DNA of 64,000 bases from Macropodus opercularis. Its lineage: Eukaryota; Chordata; Actinopteri; Anabantiformes; Osphronemidae. The notes below the pieces were generated by a model, which did not search any database, had not been told where the DNA came from, and worked only from the letters and a program-made list of their open reading frames with translations. Position numbers and translations under genes: made by a program. Shown piece by piece: positions 1 through 8,744 of this stretch; position 1 is the first letter of the stretch, and the number at the start of each line of letters is the position of its first letter. The DNA lies in contig JAUCMP010000031.1 in NCBI GenBank assembly GCA_030770545.1, positions 774,001 to 838,000 of the forward strand. The letters run 5' to 3'.

Positions 1-1197
1 TTCTCCTCCTCTGTCCCACCTGACTCTCTCTCTGCACTTCAATCTTTTTTAACTCCACAGGAACGGACTCAGTGGAAGACGTGCGGAGCTGAGTTCCGTG
101 ATGATGTGTGGTGGGGACCTGATGGTAAACCGTGTTTGCCTAAATACTTTTTTCCTCATTTTGCTAAGTTGACACATGGCTTGGATCATGTGTCAAAGGG
201 AGGGATGGTGAAAGCGTTAACTCAGCATTGGTTTACAAAGGGGTTTTGCATTTACGCACAGAAATTCTGCCAAGCCTGCATGATATGTATTACACACAAC
301 ACAGGTCGCAAGCAACACCAACCGTTAGCAGCACATCCACAGCCGACCAGACCATTTGAACACATAATGATGGATTTCATTGAACTCACTCCATGTCAGG
401 GAAAGAAGTATTGTCTCACCATTGTAGACATGTGGTCGAAATGGATTGAAGTGTTTCCAGCAAAACATGCCTCTAGTGGCACAGTGGGCAAGGCTTTGCT
501 AACTGAAATACTTCCCCGGTGGGGCATTCCAGAGAGAGTTTCTAGTGACAATGGATCACATTTTGTGAACGAAGCTATTGACCAAATAGGTTCCTTTTTA
601 GGCACCGACATAAGAAGACACTGTGCGTACCATCCCGCCAGTGGAGGGGCTATAGAGCGAGAAAATGGTAGCCTGAAACGCAAATTGGCTAAATGTTGTG
701 CTGAGACAGGACTCACATGGATACAAGCATTACCAGTGGTGATGATGTACATGAGAATGAGACAAAGGTGTAGGGGGAATTTAAGTCCTTTTGAAATCCT
801 GTTTAGAAAGCCCCCACACATGGGAATACATCCCACTGAGAGGCCGTTACCATCCACTTCACTTTGTGAAGATGACATGTTACAGTACTGTAAGTCTTTG
901 TCTGCCGTTCTCTCTCAGATCTCTCAGCAGGTGACAGCAGCTTTACCAGTTCCAGCACAAGGGCCACTACACTCTCTGGAACCAGGCGACTGGATTGTGG
1001 TACGAGAACATCGCCCTAAACACTGGAAGGCACGCAAGTGGGTTGGACCCTTCCAGGTGCTGCTGACTACGCATACGGCAGTGAAGGTTGCAGAGAGGGC
1101 GACGTGGATCCATGCGAGCCACTGCAGGAAGCTCCCAGAGCCAGTAGATGACTTCTCACCAGCTGTCCACCAGCACGAGGGCTGGGATCAGCAGTAA
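1..1197 (+). CDS. pol: ERV pol, integrase region (5'-partial)
   Basis: The frame is open from base 1 to the TAA at 1195-1197, with no start needed because this is the tail of a Pol polyprotein. The zinc-binding HHCC module is visible: two histidines three residues apart (THGLDH, about 172-190) and a CxxC in CQACMIC (268-291). The catalytic triad is complete with exact D-35-E spacing: D at 373-375, D at 547-549 (SSDNGSH) and E at 655-657. The C-terminus has a GPF-type strand (WVGPF, about 1039-1053), as in gamma- and epsilon-like retroviruses and chromoviral Gypsy integrases. Integrase would join viral DNA to host chromosomes. No stop or frameshift is seen in this part. The reverse-strand frame inside it is a shadow. 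Confidence 0.9.
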   Translation, partial: FSSSVPPDSLSALQSFLTPQERTQWKTCGAEFRDDVWWGPDGKPCLPKYFFPHFAKLTHGLDHVSKGGMVKALTQHWFTKGFCIYAQKFCQACMICITHNTGRKQHQPLAAHPQPTRPFEHIMMDFIELTPCQGKKYCLTIVDMWSKWIEVFPAKHASSGTVGKALLTEILPRWGIPERVSSDNGSHFVNEAIDQIGSFLGTDIRRHCAYHPASGGAIERENGSLKRKLAKCCAETGLTWIQALPVVMMYMRMRQRCRGNLSPFEILFRKPPHMGIHPTERPLPSTSLCEDDMLQYCKSLSAVLSQISQQVTAALPVPAQGPLHSLEPGDWIVVREHRPKHWKARKWVGPFQVLLTTHTAVKVAERATWIHASHCRKLPEPVDDFSPAVHQHEGWDQQ

Positions 1198-1491
1198 CAC
1201 CCTTGTTCTACGAGGGGCGGCGTTGACCAGCACAGTGGGAGAGACACGTTGAGTGTTTTTCCACTGCACCGGTGAATACACTTTAGCATAGCACATACTG
1301 CACACACTGAGAAAACAAATACACAGTGGTACCACCTACGAGGGATGTCAGCGCTACACATCTGTACAGTGCAGTAGTGTCTCTAGTGACAAAGGGGAGG
1401 GAAACCTAACGGTGACAACTACCTACGACACTACAAAGACCAGTTGCTCAGGTGAACTCCATACAAACTGGTTGGCTATTGCACTGACATC
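1198..1491 (+). other. ERV pol-env spacer
   Basis: No coding frame is seen. The stretch from about 1345 has a clear relative at about 24900-25050: both contain the run ACACATCTGTACAGTGCA and, a little further on, GGGAGGGAAACCTAACGGTG. This makes it a conserved part of this ERV family between integrase and the env leader. It could hold the env splice acceptor, but no site was assigned. Confidence 0.6.
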
Positions 1492-1953
1492 ATGGACCAG
1501 GACAGGACAACGCCCATAACATCAGCATCTTGGTTGGATCCACTTGGACCAAGCACTAACGCAACAACAGAGAACTGTGAGAGACATTGTGTGAACTGTG
1601 GGACTTTGCTTAGTCAAGTCACAGTTATAACCTTGCTAATCCTTTGTTTGTTACTAAAGTTCTACATAAGCCTTAAGATGAACAGAGAACCGTGGTATAG
1701 GTGGCCAGGGTTCTGTGGATTGAGACGATCTCGTGCTGTCCTCACCGTTGTAATGTTACAACTTGGACTTTCTTCCCCACCAGGGGGAGTTATTGTAGAT
1801 TGGTTTGAGTTCTTTGTGTTCTTTTTCAGCCACCGTACCTGCCATCTTGTTCACACCTGTTTTGCATTGTCCACTCACCTTAGTTCCTTTTATACCGGTT
1901 GTTCTTTTTCTAACTTCGCTCGGTGTTTCACTATGGGAACCGCTCCGGCGTGA
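1492..1953 (+). pseudogene. ERV env leader-like membrane ORF, 3' end replaced by inserted DNA
   Basis: An ATG at 1492 opens a 153-codon frame. Residues about 43-64 form one strong hydrophobic segment (core VITLLILCLLLKFYISL) preceded by a Cys-containing polar N-terminus, as expected for an uncleaved signal or leader of a retroviral envelope. From about base 1795 the sequence becomes T-rich and non-retroviral, and from 1901 it is the DIRS left end. The annotated stop at 1953 is therefore inside the inserted element, and the original frame continued elsewhere. A related leader-like frame with its own hydrophobic stretch lies near 24963-25370. Function as env leader is inferred from position and topology only. 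Confidence 0.5.
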
Positions 1954-2060
1954 CCAACTATGGAAGCTCCAATGACATCACGTCTGTCCCTGACAGACAG
2001 GTCGAGCCGTGTCCAGGCTCCGCCCACCTCATATTGACACGGTCAACCTCCCCTCCTAAG
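1921..2060 (+). repeat. DIRS copy 1 left inverted terminal repeat
   Basis: The sequence from GGTGTTTCACTATGGGAACC onward is the reverse complement of 7745-7880, matching nearly without difference over about 130 bp. It contains a short hairpin, GTCTGTC-CCT-GACAGAC. Near its inner end it is split by the Penelope-like insertion at 2061; the homology resumes after 2627. Confidence 0.9.
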
Positions 2061-2615
2061 CGTCTGAAGGTTGAGTCATGGCAACTGGACTTCTTCTAGT
2101 TAGTAGAAACGTTTCACCACCTATCCAGGTGGCTTCTTCAGTCTGTGGGAAGTTGGTGGAGACCACTAATATATCCTCCAGTTGGGTTTCACTTAACACC
2201 TGTGAAGAATGGGCTCGTTATGCGAACAGAGGGGGGTGTGAGGGTAGTGAGTAGGTGTGAATCCTCAACTACCGTGACTCCTCCTACAACCATTAAAGGG
2301 TCGTTAAGTGTCTCCTTTGTGGGGGACGTGTGAAGTGGCCTTGATCTTCCTGGGCATAGTTGAAAGGGCGGCATGGTAAATGGGCGACAAATTGTGTCTG
2401 AGGCCCCCACCTCTGTTGAGAGAGGGGCTGTTTACCTGGACATGTATGGCTTCTCTGACGCCTCGTTCAAACCACCTGTCTTCTCTGTCCAGAATGTGAA
2501 CGTTGTTGTCATCAAATGAGTGGCCTTTGTCTTTTAAGTGGAGATACACGGCAGATACTGGACCAGTATCTCATTCATCCAGTGACCTGGATGAATGAGA
2601 ACCTTCACAGACATG
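2061..2615 (-). mobile_element. Penelope-like element fragment inserted in the DIRS left repeat
   Basis: These 555 bp are absent from DIRS copy 2 at the equivalent place and are bounded by a 12-bp direct repeat, TCCCCTCCTAAG (2049-2060 and 2616-2627), so this is a clean insertion with target duplication. On the minus strand it encodes a stretch typical of the C-terminal GIY-YIG nuclease region of fish Penelope-like elements. The outer edge at about 2569-2598 folds back: CTCATTCATCCAG, four bases, CTGGATGAATGAG. The piece is heavily 5'-truncated, as Penelope copies usually are. Confidence 0.8.
2304..2549 (-). pseudogene. Penelope-like GIY-YIG region, C-terminal fragment
   Basis: The minus-strand frame reads YLHLKDKGHSFDDNNVHILD, then DREDRWFERGVREAIHV, then SLNRGGGLRHNLSPIY. 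This is the conserved block at the end of the GIY-YIG endonuclease of Poseidon/Penelope-type elements. The reverse transcriptase and the first part of the nuclease are missing because of the 5' truncation. Downstream, the frame is lost in degenerate 3' sequence (2189-2410). It is a dead fragment whose value is in dating and classifying the insertion. Family assignment is from recognised motifs and was not searched. Confidence 0.75.
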
Positions 2616-2627
2616 TCCCCTCCTAAG

Positions 2628-3185
2628 CCATTCTCGCTTTCTTCCCGTGAGAAACTAGAAGCTCCCTCAGCATATTCCAGGCAACCTGGTATCTGTTAAA
2701 CAGTTCACAGACGACCCGTCAAGGAACACGTCGCCGAACGCAGGTCTCAGGCGTAAGCCTTGAGTGCGCTGGGTAAGCAATAACTATTGCATACGCTTTA
2801 GGAGACGGTGTTCGTTTTACGGCGAACTGTTTTCCTCGGCTACCTCGTATTCGTTTACGTTCGTAGTGCGCTAGCGTAACTCAGGCTAATGCGTCACGGC
2901 GAGCCATCTATAGTCTCGGCTAGCATTAGTTTGTCAGCCGGGAAAGTTTTTCAGACGCTGGCTAACGTGTCAAGGCGAGCTAGTTTTCTGAACCCCGTGC
3001 TTAGCTTGGACTCAACCCTAACTAAACCGGACAACGGTGTCTAGCTAACGCGTCAAGGCGAGCTAACCCCGTATCTGTGCCGGGCGCGGGAATTGTACCC
3101 CGTGTCCTACACTGGTTCTACATAAGGCTAACGTGTCACAGCGGGCCTTTTTGTGTTCCACACAGTCTCCCTTCTGTCCTTTACG
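2628..3185 (+). promoter_or_regulatory. DIRS copy 1 leader with four copies of a ~22-bp motif
   Basis: This non-coding leader runs between the left terminal repeat and gag. A motif close to GGCTAACGYGTCAMGGCGAG appears four times in the same direction, at 2884-2905, 2960-2981, 3043-3064 and 3126-3147, with start-to-start distances of 76, 83 and 83 bp. DIRS copy 2 keeps all four (16951, 17027, 17110, 17193). A regular CpG-containing motif kept in both copies could be a set of binding sites for an element protein or an internal promoter. No function is known to me. Confidence 0.6.
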
Positions 3186-4199
3186 ATGTCGGCGGCCGCC
3201 ACACCGACTAAAGGTCCGGAGCCGAAGACGAAAGAGGCTGCATCACGCCCGTGCCCCGCGTCATGCGGCTCGACGGTGTCGGGCAGGGACCCTCACCCTA
3301 TGTGCATAGCCTGCATGGGCGTTAAGCATGCACAAGCTTCACTGGCTGACCTGCAAGTGTGCCCAAACTGTGCGGGAATGCCAGTAAAGATCCTGGAAAG
3401 GAGGTTAAGAGTAGCGGTGGCTAACAGTCAGGACCCCTGTCTGGCAGCTACCACCCCTACTACCGACATTCATCCATATCACCTTCACCCTAACCGCAGA
3501 ACGATGTCTGCCGCTTCTAATATCTCTCTGCCAAATAAAATGGATCGCCTCACCGCTTCCATTTTTCAGAGAACGTACAAATACGCAGCCCAGTCTGTGT
3601 GTTCTCTGAATGCTACTACTCTGCTGTCAGCATACCAGGCTGAGATTTTAGAGGAGTTGGGACGCCAGCTGGACTCAGGGTCTCCTAACCCGGTTCTGTG
3701 GGATGAGATTTGCATTGTAAATGACCTCATCCTGCGCTCTTCTAGGGAAGCGGTTCAGAGCTCTGGCCGAGTGATGGGGCTGGCAGTCTCTGGAGAGAGG
3801 GCCCTCTGGTTGAACCTGTCGGGTCTGAGTGATGCTCAGAAGGCAGAGATGATGGATGCCACATATGACCCCTCCAAGGGTCTCTTTGGACCAGCCTTGG
3901 AGAAAATGAAAGAGGCCAGCACTCTCAGAAAACAAGAGGGTGAAGCTTTCAACCTCTGTCTACCACGAAAACTCACCCCACGTCCTCCCCAGGCGCCCAG
4001 GGCTGGCTTTGCTGCCTCAGCCGCAGCAGCCAGGGGCAGGCAGGACACGGCCAGGGCACCCAGACAGACCAGTCAGCAGCCCAACCAGCAGGCTAAGCTA
4101 GCTAACACCAGGCCATGGGGTAAGCACTCGTTTGCAACAGTGGCAGCGAGAGGTCGTCCTCCCCACCCCAGCGAGGTGAAAAAGAGGCGACCTACCTGA
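3186..4199 (+). pseudogene. gag: DIRS copy 1 gag-like protein, internally deleted
   Basis: I chose the ATG at 3186 (context ACGATGTCG), which gives a protein beginning MSAAATPTKGPEPKTK; the upstream GTG at 3153 is not needed. Residues about 40-75 carry a Cys/His cluster, CIACMGVKH then CPNC. Compared with copy 2, 518 bp are missing between 3474 and 3475 (copy 2 17543-18060). The lost part includes a strongly acidic segment. Because copy 2 itself lacks one base in that stretch, the deletion in copy 1 was probably in frame (519 bp), so this shortened frame stays open to the TGA at 4197-4199. DIRS Gag is thought to bind RNA and form particles. The basic C-terminus ends KKRRPT. Confidence 0.8.
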
Positions 4200-5356
4200 C
4201 CTGCCATCTTCAATCACCTCCCACCTCTCCTCCGTTGAAGAAAAGGAAGGTGGTATGGGAGGGCTGCAGCCACCTTTTTCAAAGCTCAGGGGTTTCCCTT
4301 GTTCACGGTGGTTCACAAGCCCAGCTTCTATCCCCTCATGATCTGCAGAAAGGTTCTCAGGGGCAGTTAACATGGGGCTGCAGCCCCCCTTCAGTGTCAC
4401 CAAGCACTCCCTGGTTCACCCAAGCAGCCACGCTTGGTCGAAGTTTTCTAAAAGAGAAAATAAAATATGCACTTCTGCAGCCAGGCACAGGGCCGAGGGC
4501 AGAATGCAAAAAATAAAATAAAGAAAAAGAAAAAGGTTTGTCAGGCCTCGCCGCCCCCACAAGAGGGCGTACGCGGCCTGCAGACAGGGGAGAAATCCCC
4601 TCGTCACGGGAAAGTGACGTCATCTACGTGCGACACACCCAGCCCTTTGATGGTCCGCACAACCCAATGGTGCGCATGCGCGCCTCCCCCGTGGGTACTA
4701 AACACAATTTCTCGAGGTTACAGACTACAATTCGCAGTGAAACCACCCTGATTCAGCGGGATACTGTTTTCACTAGCGCGAGGGGAGTCTGCGCTCGTCT
4801 TAAAAGACGAAATAAACACTCTGTTACGCAAACGAGCGATCAGAGCCGTACAGAGCGAGGAAGCCTGTCAAGGTTTTTACTCCCGGTACTTCTTTGCTTC
4901 GAAGAAGGGCGGCTCGTCACTGCGGCCCATTCTGGATCTTCGGGTGCTAAACAAGCACTTACGAAAGTACACATTCAGAATGTTAACACACAGAGCGCTC
5001 TGTCACTTGATTCGCCCAAGAGATTGGTTTGTGTAGATCGATCTGGCAGACGCTTATTTTCACATCGCTGTCTATCCGCCACACAGGAAATTCCTCCGGT
5101 TTGCATATCGAGGCACGGCCTACGAGTATCAGACCATCCCGTTTGGTCTCTCGCTAGCTCCGAGAGTGTTCAGCAAGTGTGTGGAAGCAGCTCTGACACC
5201 GTTGAGAATCAGCGGCATCAGAATATTCTCATACATAGACGATTATTTGATATGCTCCCACTCGCGAGAACAGGCGCTGCGGGACTCCGCAGTGGTGGTT
5301 TCCCATCTCGGCAACCTCGGTTTCAGAATCAACCGGGAAAAAAGCCGTTTGGTGCC

Positions 5357-5364
5357 GGCTCAGT
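5357..5364 (+). other. Scar of a 23-bp deletion between 8-bp direct repeats
   Basis: Copy 2 has GGCTCAGT twice (19939-19946 and 19962-19969), 23 bp apart. Copy 1 keeps only one, having lost one repeat and the sequence between. This is the expected outcome of slippage or microhomology-mediated repair. It shifts the RT frame. Confidence 0.85.
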
Positions 5365-5897
5365 ATAAATTCCCTTTCCTATCGTGTCTCATTAACGAAG
5401 GAGAGGATCGGTTCGTTCACACAATGCCTCGCTTATTTTCAGCTTGGGGAGAACGTATCGTTCAGACTGTGCCTCCGACTCCTCGGCCTTATGGCTTCAG
5501 TCATCTCGGTGGTGCGCTTGGGGCTGCTGTTAATGAGGGACTTTCAACGCTGGGTTGCGTCCCTGCGGCTCTGCCCGCGGCGGCACCTCCGACGCAGAGT
5601 GACGGTGACTCGCGAATGCATCTCGGCCCTCCAGCTGTGGAGAGAGCCGGGTACTCTGGCGTCGGGAGTTCCTCTAGGGGCGGTGCTAACCAGGAGGACG
5701 CTGACAACAGATGCGTCACTGTCAGGCTGGGGCGCCACCTTTATGGGGAGAGCCGTGAACGGCGTTTGGACCCCGGAAATGGCTCGGAGCCACATAAATG
5801 TTTTGGAGCTACAAGCGGTGGTTTTAGCTCTGAAACATTTTCAGGGTTTCCTACAGGGCCATCATGTCCTGGTAAAGTCGGACAACTCCACGGTTGT

Positions 5898-5936
5898 AGC
5901 TTATATCAACCGCCCCCTTGGCGGTTGATATAAGCT
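5898..5936. repeat. Perfect 17-bp inverted repeat created within RNase H
   Basis: Arms 5898-5914 and 5920-5936 are exact reverse complements around a CCCTT loop. Copy 2 (20495-20545) has the simple ancestral sequence here. The copy 1 version looks like a template switch: from the GCCAAGGGGGC stretch the copying strand turned back and copied the preceding 24 bases in reverse. A short duplication of AAGCTCGGTCCAT follows. Confidence 0.85.
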
Positions 5937-6509
5937 CGGTCCATAAGCTCGGTCCATGCAGTTACATATGTTAGCCCAGAGGCTAATTCTGTGGAGCAGC
6001 GCCAGGTTTTTATCCTTACGGGCGACTCACGTGCCTGGTGTGTTGAACCGTGGCGCCGATCTGCTGTCAAGGGGAAACCCCTTGTACGGAGAATGGAGAC
6101 TCCACCCACAGGTGGTGGAGCAGATTTGGGAGCGATTCGGCCAGGCCACCGTGGACCTGTTTGCATCACGAGAGAACACTCACTGCCCTGCGTTTTTCTC
6201 CCTCTCCGATGTGGACGCCCCCCTGGGAGTGGATGCTTTAGCTCATATGTGGCCTCGAGTCCTACTGTATGCTTTCCCACCTCTCAGCCTGATCTGCCCA
6301 ACCCTCTCCAGAGTGAGGGAACAGAGCTTGTCATTGATCCTGATAGCCCCTCGCTGGCCATCCAAGAGCTGGATGGCGGAAGTAGTCCAGCTGCTGGTGA
6401 AGGAGCCATGGGCCCTTCCAGTTCGGAGGGATCTACTGTCCCAGGCGGGCGGAGAAATTTTCCACCCTCACCCAGACAGGCTGGCTCTTTGGGCCTGGCA
6501 CGTGAAAGG

Positions 6510-7532
6510 TGGAACTTGAATGCAGCAGGCCTACCTCCTGGAGTCGTTGACACGATCCAGAATGCAAGAGCTGTCTCCACCCGTCGTCTATATGGTGGGT
6601 GGTGTGAGTCTAGGGCCACTGTTTCTTTTCAGTGTTCAGTGGTGGATATTCTATGCTTCCTTCAGGACTTATTGTAGAAAGGAAGAGCCTTTTCTACCAT
6701 TAAAGTCTATTTGGCAGCGATTTCAGCGTGCCACGTGGGTTTCGGTGATAAATCGGCTGGCCAGCACCCGTTGATTCGTCAGTTTATGAAAGGGGCCCGT
6801 TGCAGGCGCCCAGTTTCCAGGTCCCTGGTTCCTGTGTGGGATTTGATGTTGGTCTTAGATGCCCTCTCTCATCACCCATTTGAGCCTATTGATGCTGTGG
6901 GTTTTGAGTTTCTCTCACTTAAAACTGCACTGCTATTGGCCCTTACCACGGCAAAACGTGTTAGCGACTTGCAGGCGTTTTCTATCAGCCCCTCTTGCTT
7001 GCAGTGGGCCCCAGGGTTGGCAAAGGCTTATCTCAGGCCCAATCCTGCGTTTGTTCCCAAGGTTTTGGATCCCTCATACAGGTGCTCTACTGTGGAGCTG
7101 TTAGCTTTCCACGCGCCCCCTTTTCTCTCAGAAGAGGAACGACGGCTAAACACCTTATGTCCCGTTAGGGCCCTCCGCACTTATGTGGACAGGACGGCTG
7201 TTTTCAGGAAGTCAGATCAGCTGTTCGTTTCATGGGCTGCCCCTCATAAGGGAAAGCCGCTATCTCGCCAGAGACTGTCCCACTGGATTGTGAAGGCCAT
7301 AAGTCTGGCATACGAGTGCAAGGGAGCCCAGCCCCCTCAGGGTCTGAGAGCCCACTCTACGAGGGGCATGGCCACTTCGTGGGCTCTGTTTAGGGGAATT
7401 TCAGTCCAGGATATCTGTGCTTCAGCTAGCTGGGCTACTCCACACACGTTTGTGCGGTTTTACAGGCTGGATGTGGCCAAACCTTCCCTGGCTCATGCAG
7501 TCTTAGAGGCGGAGGGATCAGACTCTGTTTGA
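6510..7532 (+). pseudogene. DIRS copy 1 tyrosine recombinase, one in-frame stop
   Basis: This encodes the recombinase that would insert the circular DNA intermediate. The frame overlaps the RT-RNase H tail in a different register. The catalytic residues are all visible: Arg in AKRVSDL (6957-6959), the His-x-x-Arg pair in AHSTRG (His 7353-7355, Arg 7362-7364) and the nucleophile Tyr in FYRLD (7461-7463). From 6678 to the TGA at 7530-7532 the frame is uninterrupted. A TAG at 6675-6677 splits the N-terminal part from the catalytic part, and copy 2 has the same TAG. Relative to copy 2, 21 bp are missing in frame near 6595 (copy 2 has KWRMFEE there). The start at 6510 follows the homologous frame and is not an ATG. 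Confidence 0.88.
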
Positions 7533-7603
7533 TTCAGTGGTTGTTGGTCCCTCTTTATTTTGGCTTCGGGAGATTATATGCAATCCGGGAGTGGGCTATA
7601 TCT

Positions 7604-7694
7604 CCCATAGTGAAACACCGAGCGAAGTTAGAAAAAGAACGTTGGGTTACTTAACGTAAACCCTGGTTCTTTGATAACAGAGTGAGGTGTTTCA
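7604..7694 (+). repeat. DIRS copy 1 internal complementary region (stored end junction)
   Basis: Bases 7604-7640 are the reverse complement of the left end of the element (1901-1937). Bases 7641-7694 are the reverse complement of its right end. The join at 7640/7641 shows the two outer ends head to head: GTTC on one side and CCAAC on the other. In DIRS elements this region templates completion of the ends and circle formation. Confidence 0.9.
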
Positions 7695-7737
7695 CCAACA
7701 CTCCCCTCCTTGCATGAGCACAAAAAGAAAGCCACTT

Positions 7738-7928
7738 AGAATGGCTTAGGAGGGGAGGTCGACCGTGTCAATATGAGGTGGGCGGAGCCTGGACACGGCT
7801 CGACCTGTCTGTCAGGGACAGACGTGATGTCATTGGAGCTTCCATAGTTGGTCACGCCGGAGCGGTTCCCATAGTGAAACACCTCACTCTGTTATCAAAG
7901 AACCAGGGTTTATGTTAAGTAACCCTAC
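7738..7928 (+). repeat. DIRS copy 1 right inverted terminal repeat
   Basis: This is the reverse complement of the left repeat up to the CCTAAGCCATTC block, then a right-end-specific tail (ACTCTGTTATCAAAGAACC and on to AAGTAACCCTAC). The tail is also held in the internal complementary region. Confidence 0.9.
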
Positions 7929-8004
7929 GTTTTGCAATTCCCCTTTGCTGGCTTGTTAGGAATGTTATGCTTTTGGTATTGCAGGCATTGAGTGCTACCT
8001 TGTT

Positions 8005-8038
<34 letters not shown>

Positions 8039-8740
8039 GGTGTGTGTGGTTGTGTGTGTGTGTGTGTGGTATTAGTATAACCCGCATTTCTTGATTTACA
8101 GTTCGTCTGTCTTACAGCATGTTTGTCTTTGTTCCTTCGTGTTTGTTAGCGGACTGTGCTTGTGAGTATCTGTCCTAAGTCTTAGTCCCAGTTCTGTCTT
8201 CCCTGAGTTTCATGTCTCCATTAGTTGTAGTCTTTGTTCCTGTGTGCTTGCGTTGTATGCACTATGTGTTCCTGTAGGTGTCTGTATGAGTTAGTATTAG
8301 AGTTGTTAATCCTGGGTTTTGTTATTAGATTGTGTATTTGTCTAGTTTTGTAACTTCAGGTTTTGAGTTTGTGTTTCAGTCTGTGGTTCGTCTGTAGTCC
8401 TTATGAATGAGATTGTTGCGTTACGTTAGTGTTGGTGTTAGGACACTGTTCCTGGTGTTTTGTGTTCGGTTCATGTTTTGTCTTTTCTTAAAGATTAAAA
8501 TTATCATTACTACTCGAGTCTGTGGTCGTGCGAGTGGGTCCTTTTCCAGTTAAGTGTCCTAGAGAGTTTGCAAGAGCGAGTTTGATGATTCAGGGAAACG
8601 GCTCGGGAGGAGCTTTCCCCGTTTCGGTGTTTTGGCGCCATCCAGTGGCGATTTAAGGAGTCAGCACCAGGGCCTCAGGTTTCCTACCCCTGGGACTCCA
8701 GTTTCAGTTTGTCGTAGAGTGCCAGGGTGTAACATGTAAT
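7929..8740 (+). mobile_element. Possible LTR of a second retroelement, flanking DIRS copy 1
   Basis: No coding frame is seen. The segment is T/G-rich. It holds a (TG)n run, an ATTAAA-type signal near 8493 (AAAGATTAAAATTATC) and a GTGCGAGTGGGTCC stretch like the U5 of fish LTR elements, and it ends GGGTGTAACA at about 8732. After it, retroviral env sequence begins. With the T-rich 1795-1900 on the other side of DIRS, it may be one solo LTR that entered the ERV before DIRS entered the LTR. I could not define the left LTR edge or a target duplication, so the call is weak. Confidence 0.35.
8008..8075 (+). repeat. (TG)n microsatellite
   Basis: An imperfect TG dinucleotide run with GGGGG and TTG interruptions. 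Confidence 0.9.
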
Positions 8741-8744
8741 AGTA

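Larger units (their letters stand above)
4235..6519 (+). pseudogene. DIRS copy 1 reverse transcriptase-RNase H, broken
   Basis: The RT core is recognisable, with catalytic YIDD at 5232-5243 and the upstream DLADAYFHIAVYPPHRKF block just after 5034. RNase H follows, with its first aspartate in LTTDASLSGWGA (about 5701-5736), then MARSHINVLELQAV and KSDNSTVVAYINR. Breaks against copy 2 are: an extra base near 4505-4515; a TGA at 4749-4751; a TAG at 5034-5036; a 23-bp deletion at 5357-5364 that shifts frame; and an inverted duplication at 5898-5936 that ends the RNase H frame. The C-terminal part (5956-6519) is complete here and better kept than in copy 2. No clear ATG begins the RT frame, so the start is approximate. 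It overlaps the recombinase frame at its 3' end. Confidence 0.88.
1901..7928 (+). mobile_element. DIRS retrotransposon copy 1
   Basis: This is a DIRS-family element with the canonical order: left inverted terminal repeat, gag, RT-RNase H, tyrosine recombinase, internal complementary region, right inverted terminal repeat. The left end starts GTTCTTTTTC, as copy 2 does at 14127. The right end is AAGTAACCCTAC, followed by GTT. Both ends are confirmed by the junction stored in the internal complementary region at 7604-7694. DIRS elements move through a circular DNA intermediate inserted by a tyrosine recombinase, so no ordinary target duplication is expected. Relative to copy 2 it has deletions in gag (518 bp), RT (23 bp) and the recombinase N-terminus (21 bp). 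It also has two RT stop codons, an inverted duplication at 5898-5936 and a Penelope-like insertion, and is not autonomous as it stands. Confidence 0.93.

Noticed and set aside
396..878. 160-codon minus-strand frame within the integrase
   Set aside because: Shadow of the plus-strand integrase, which has all catalytic residues.
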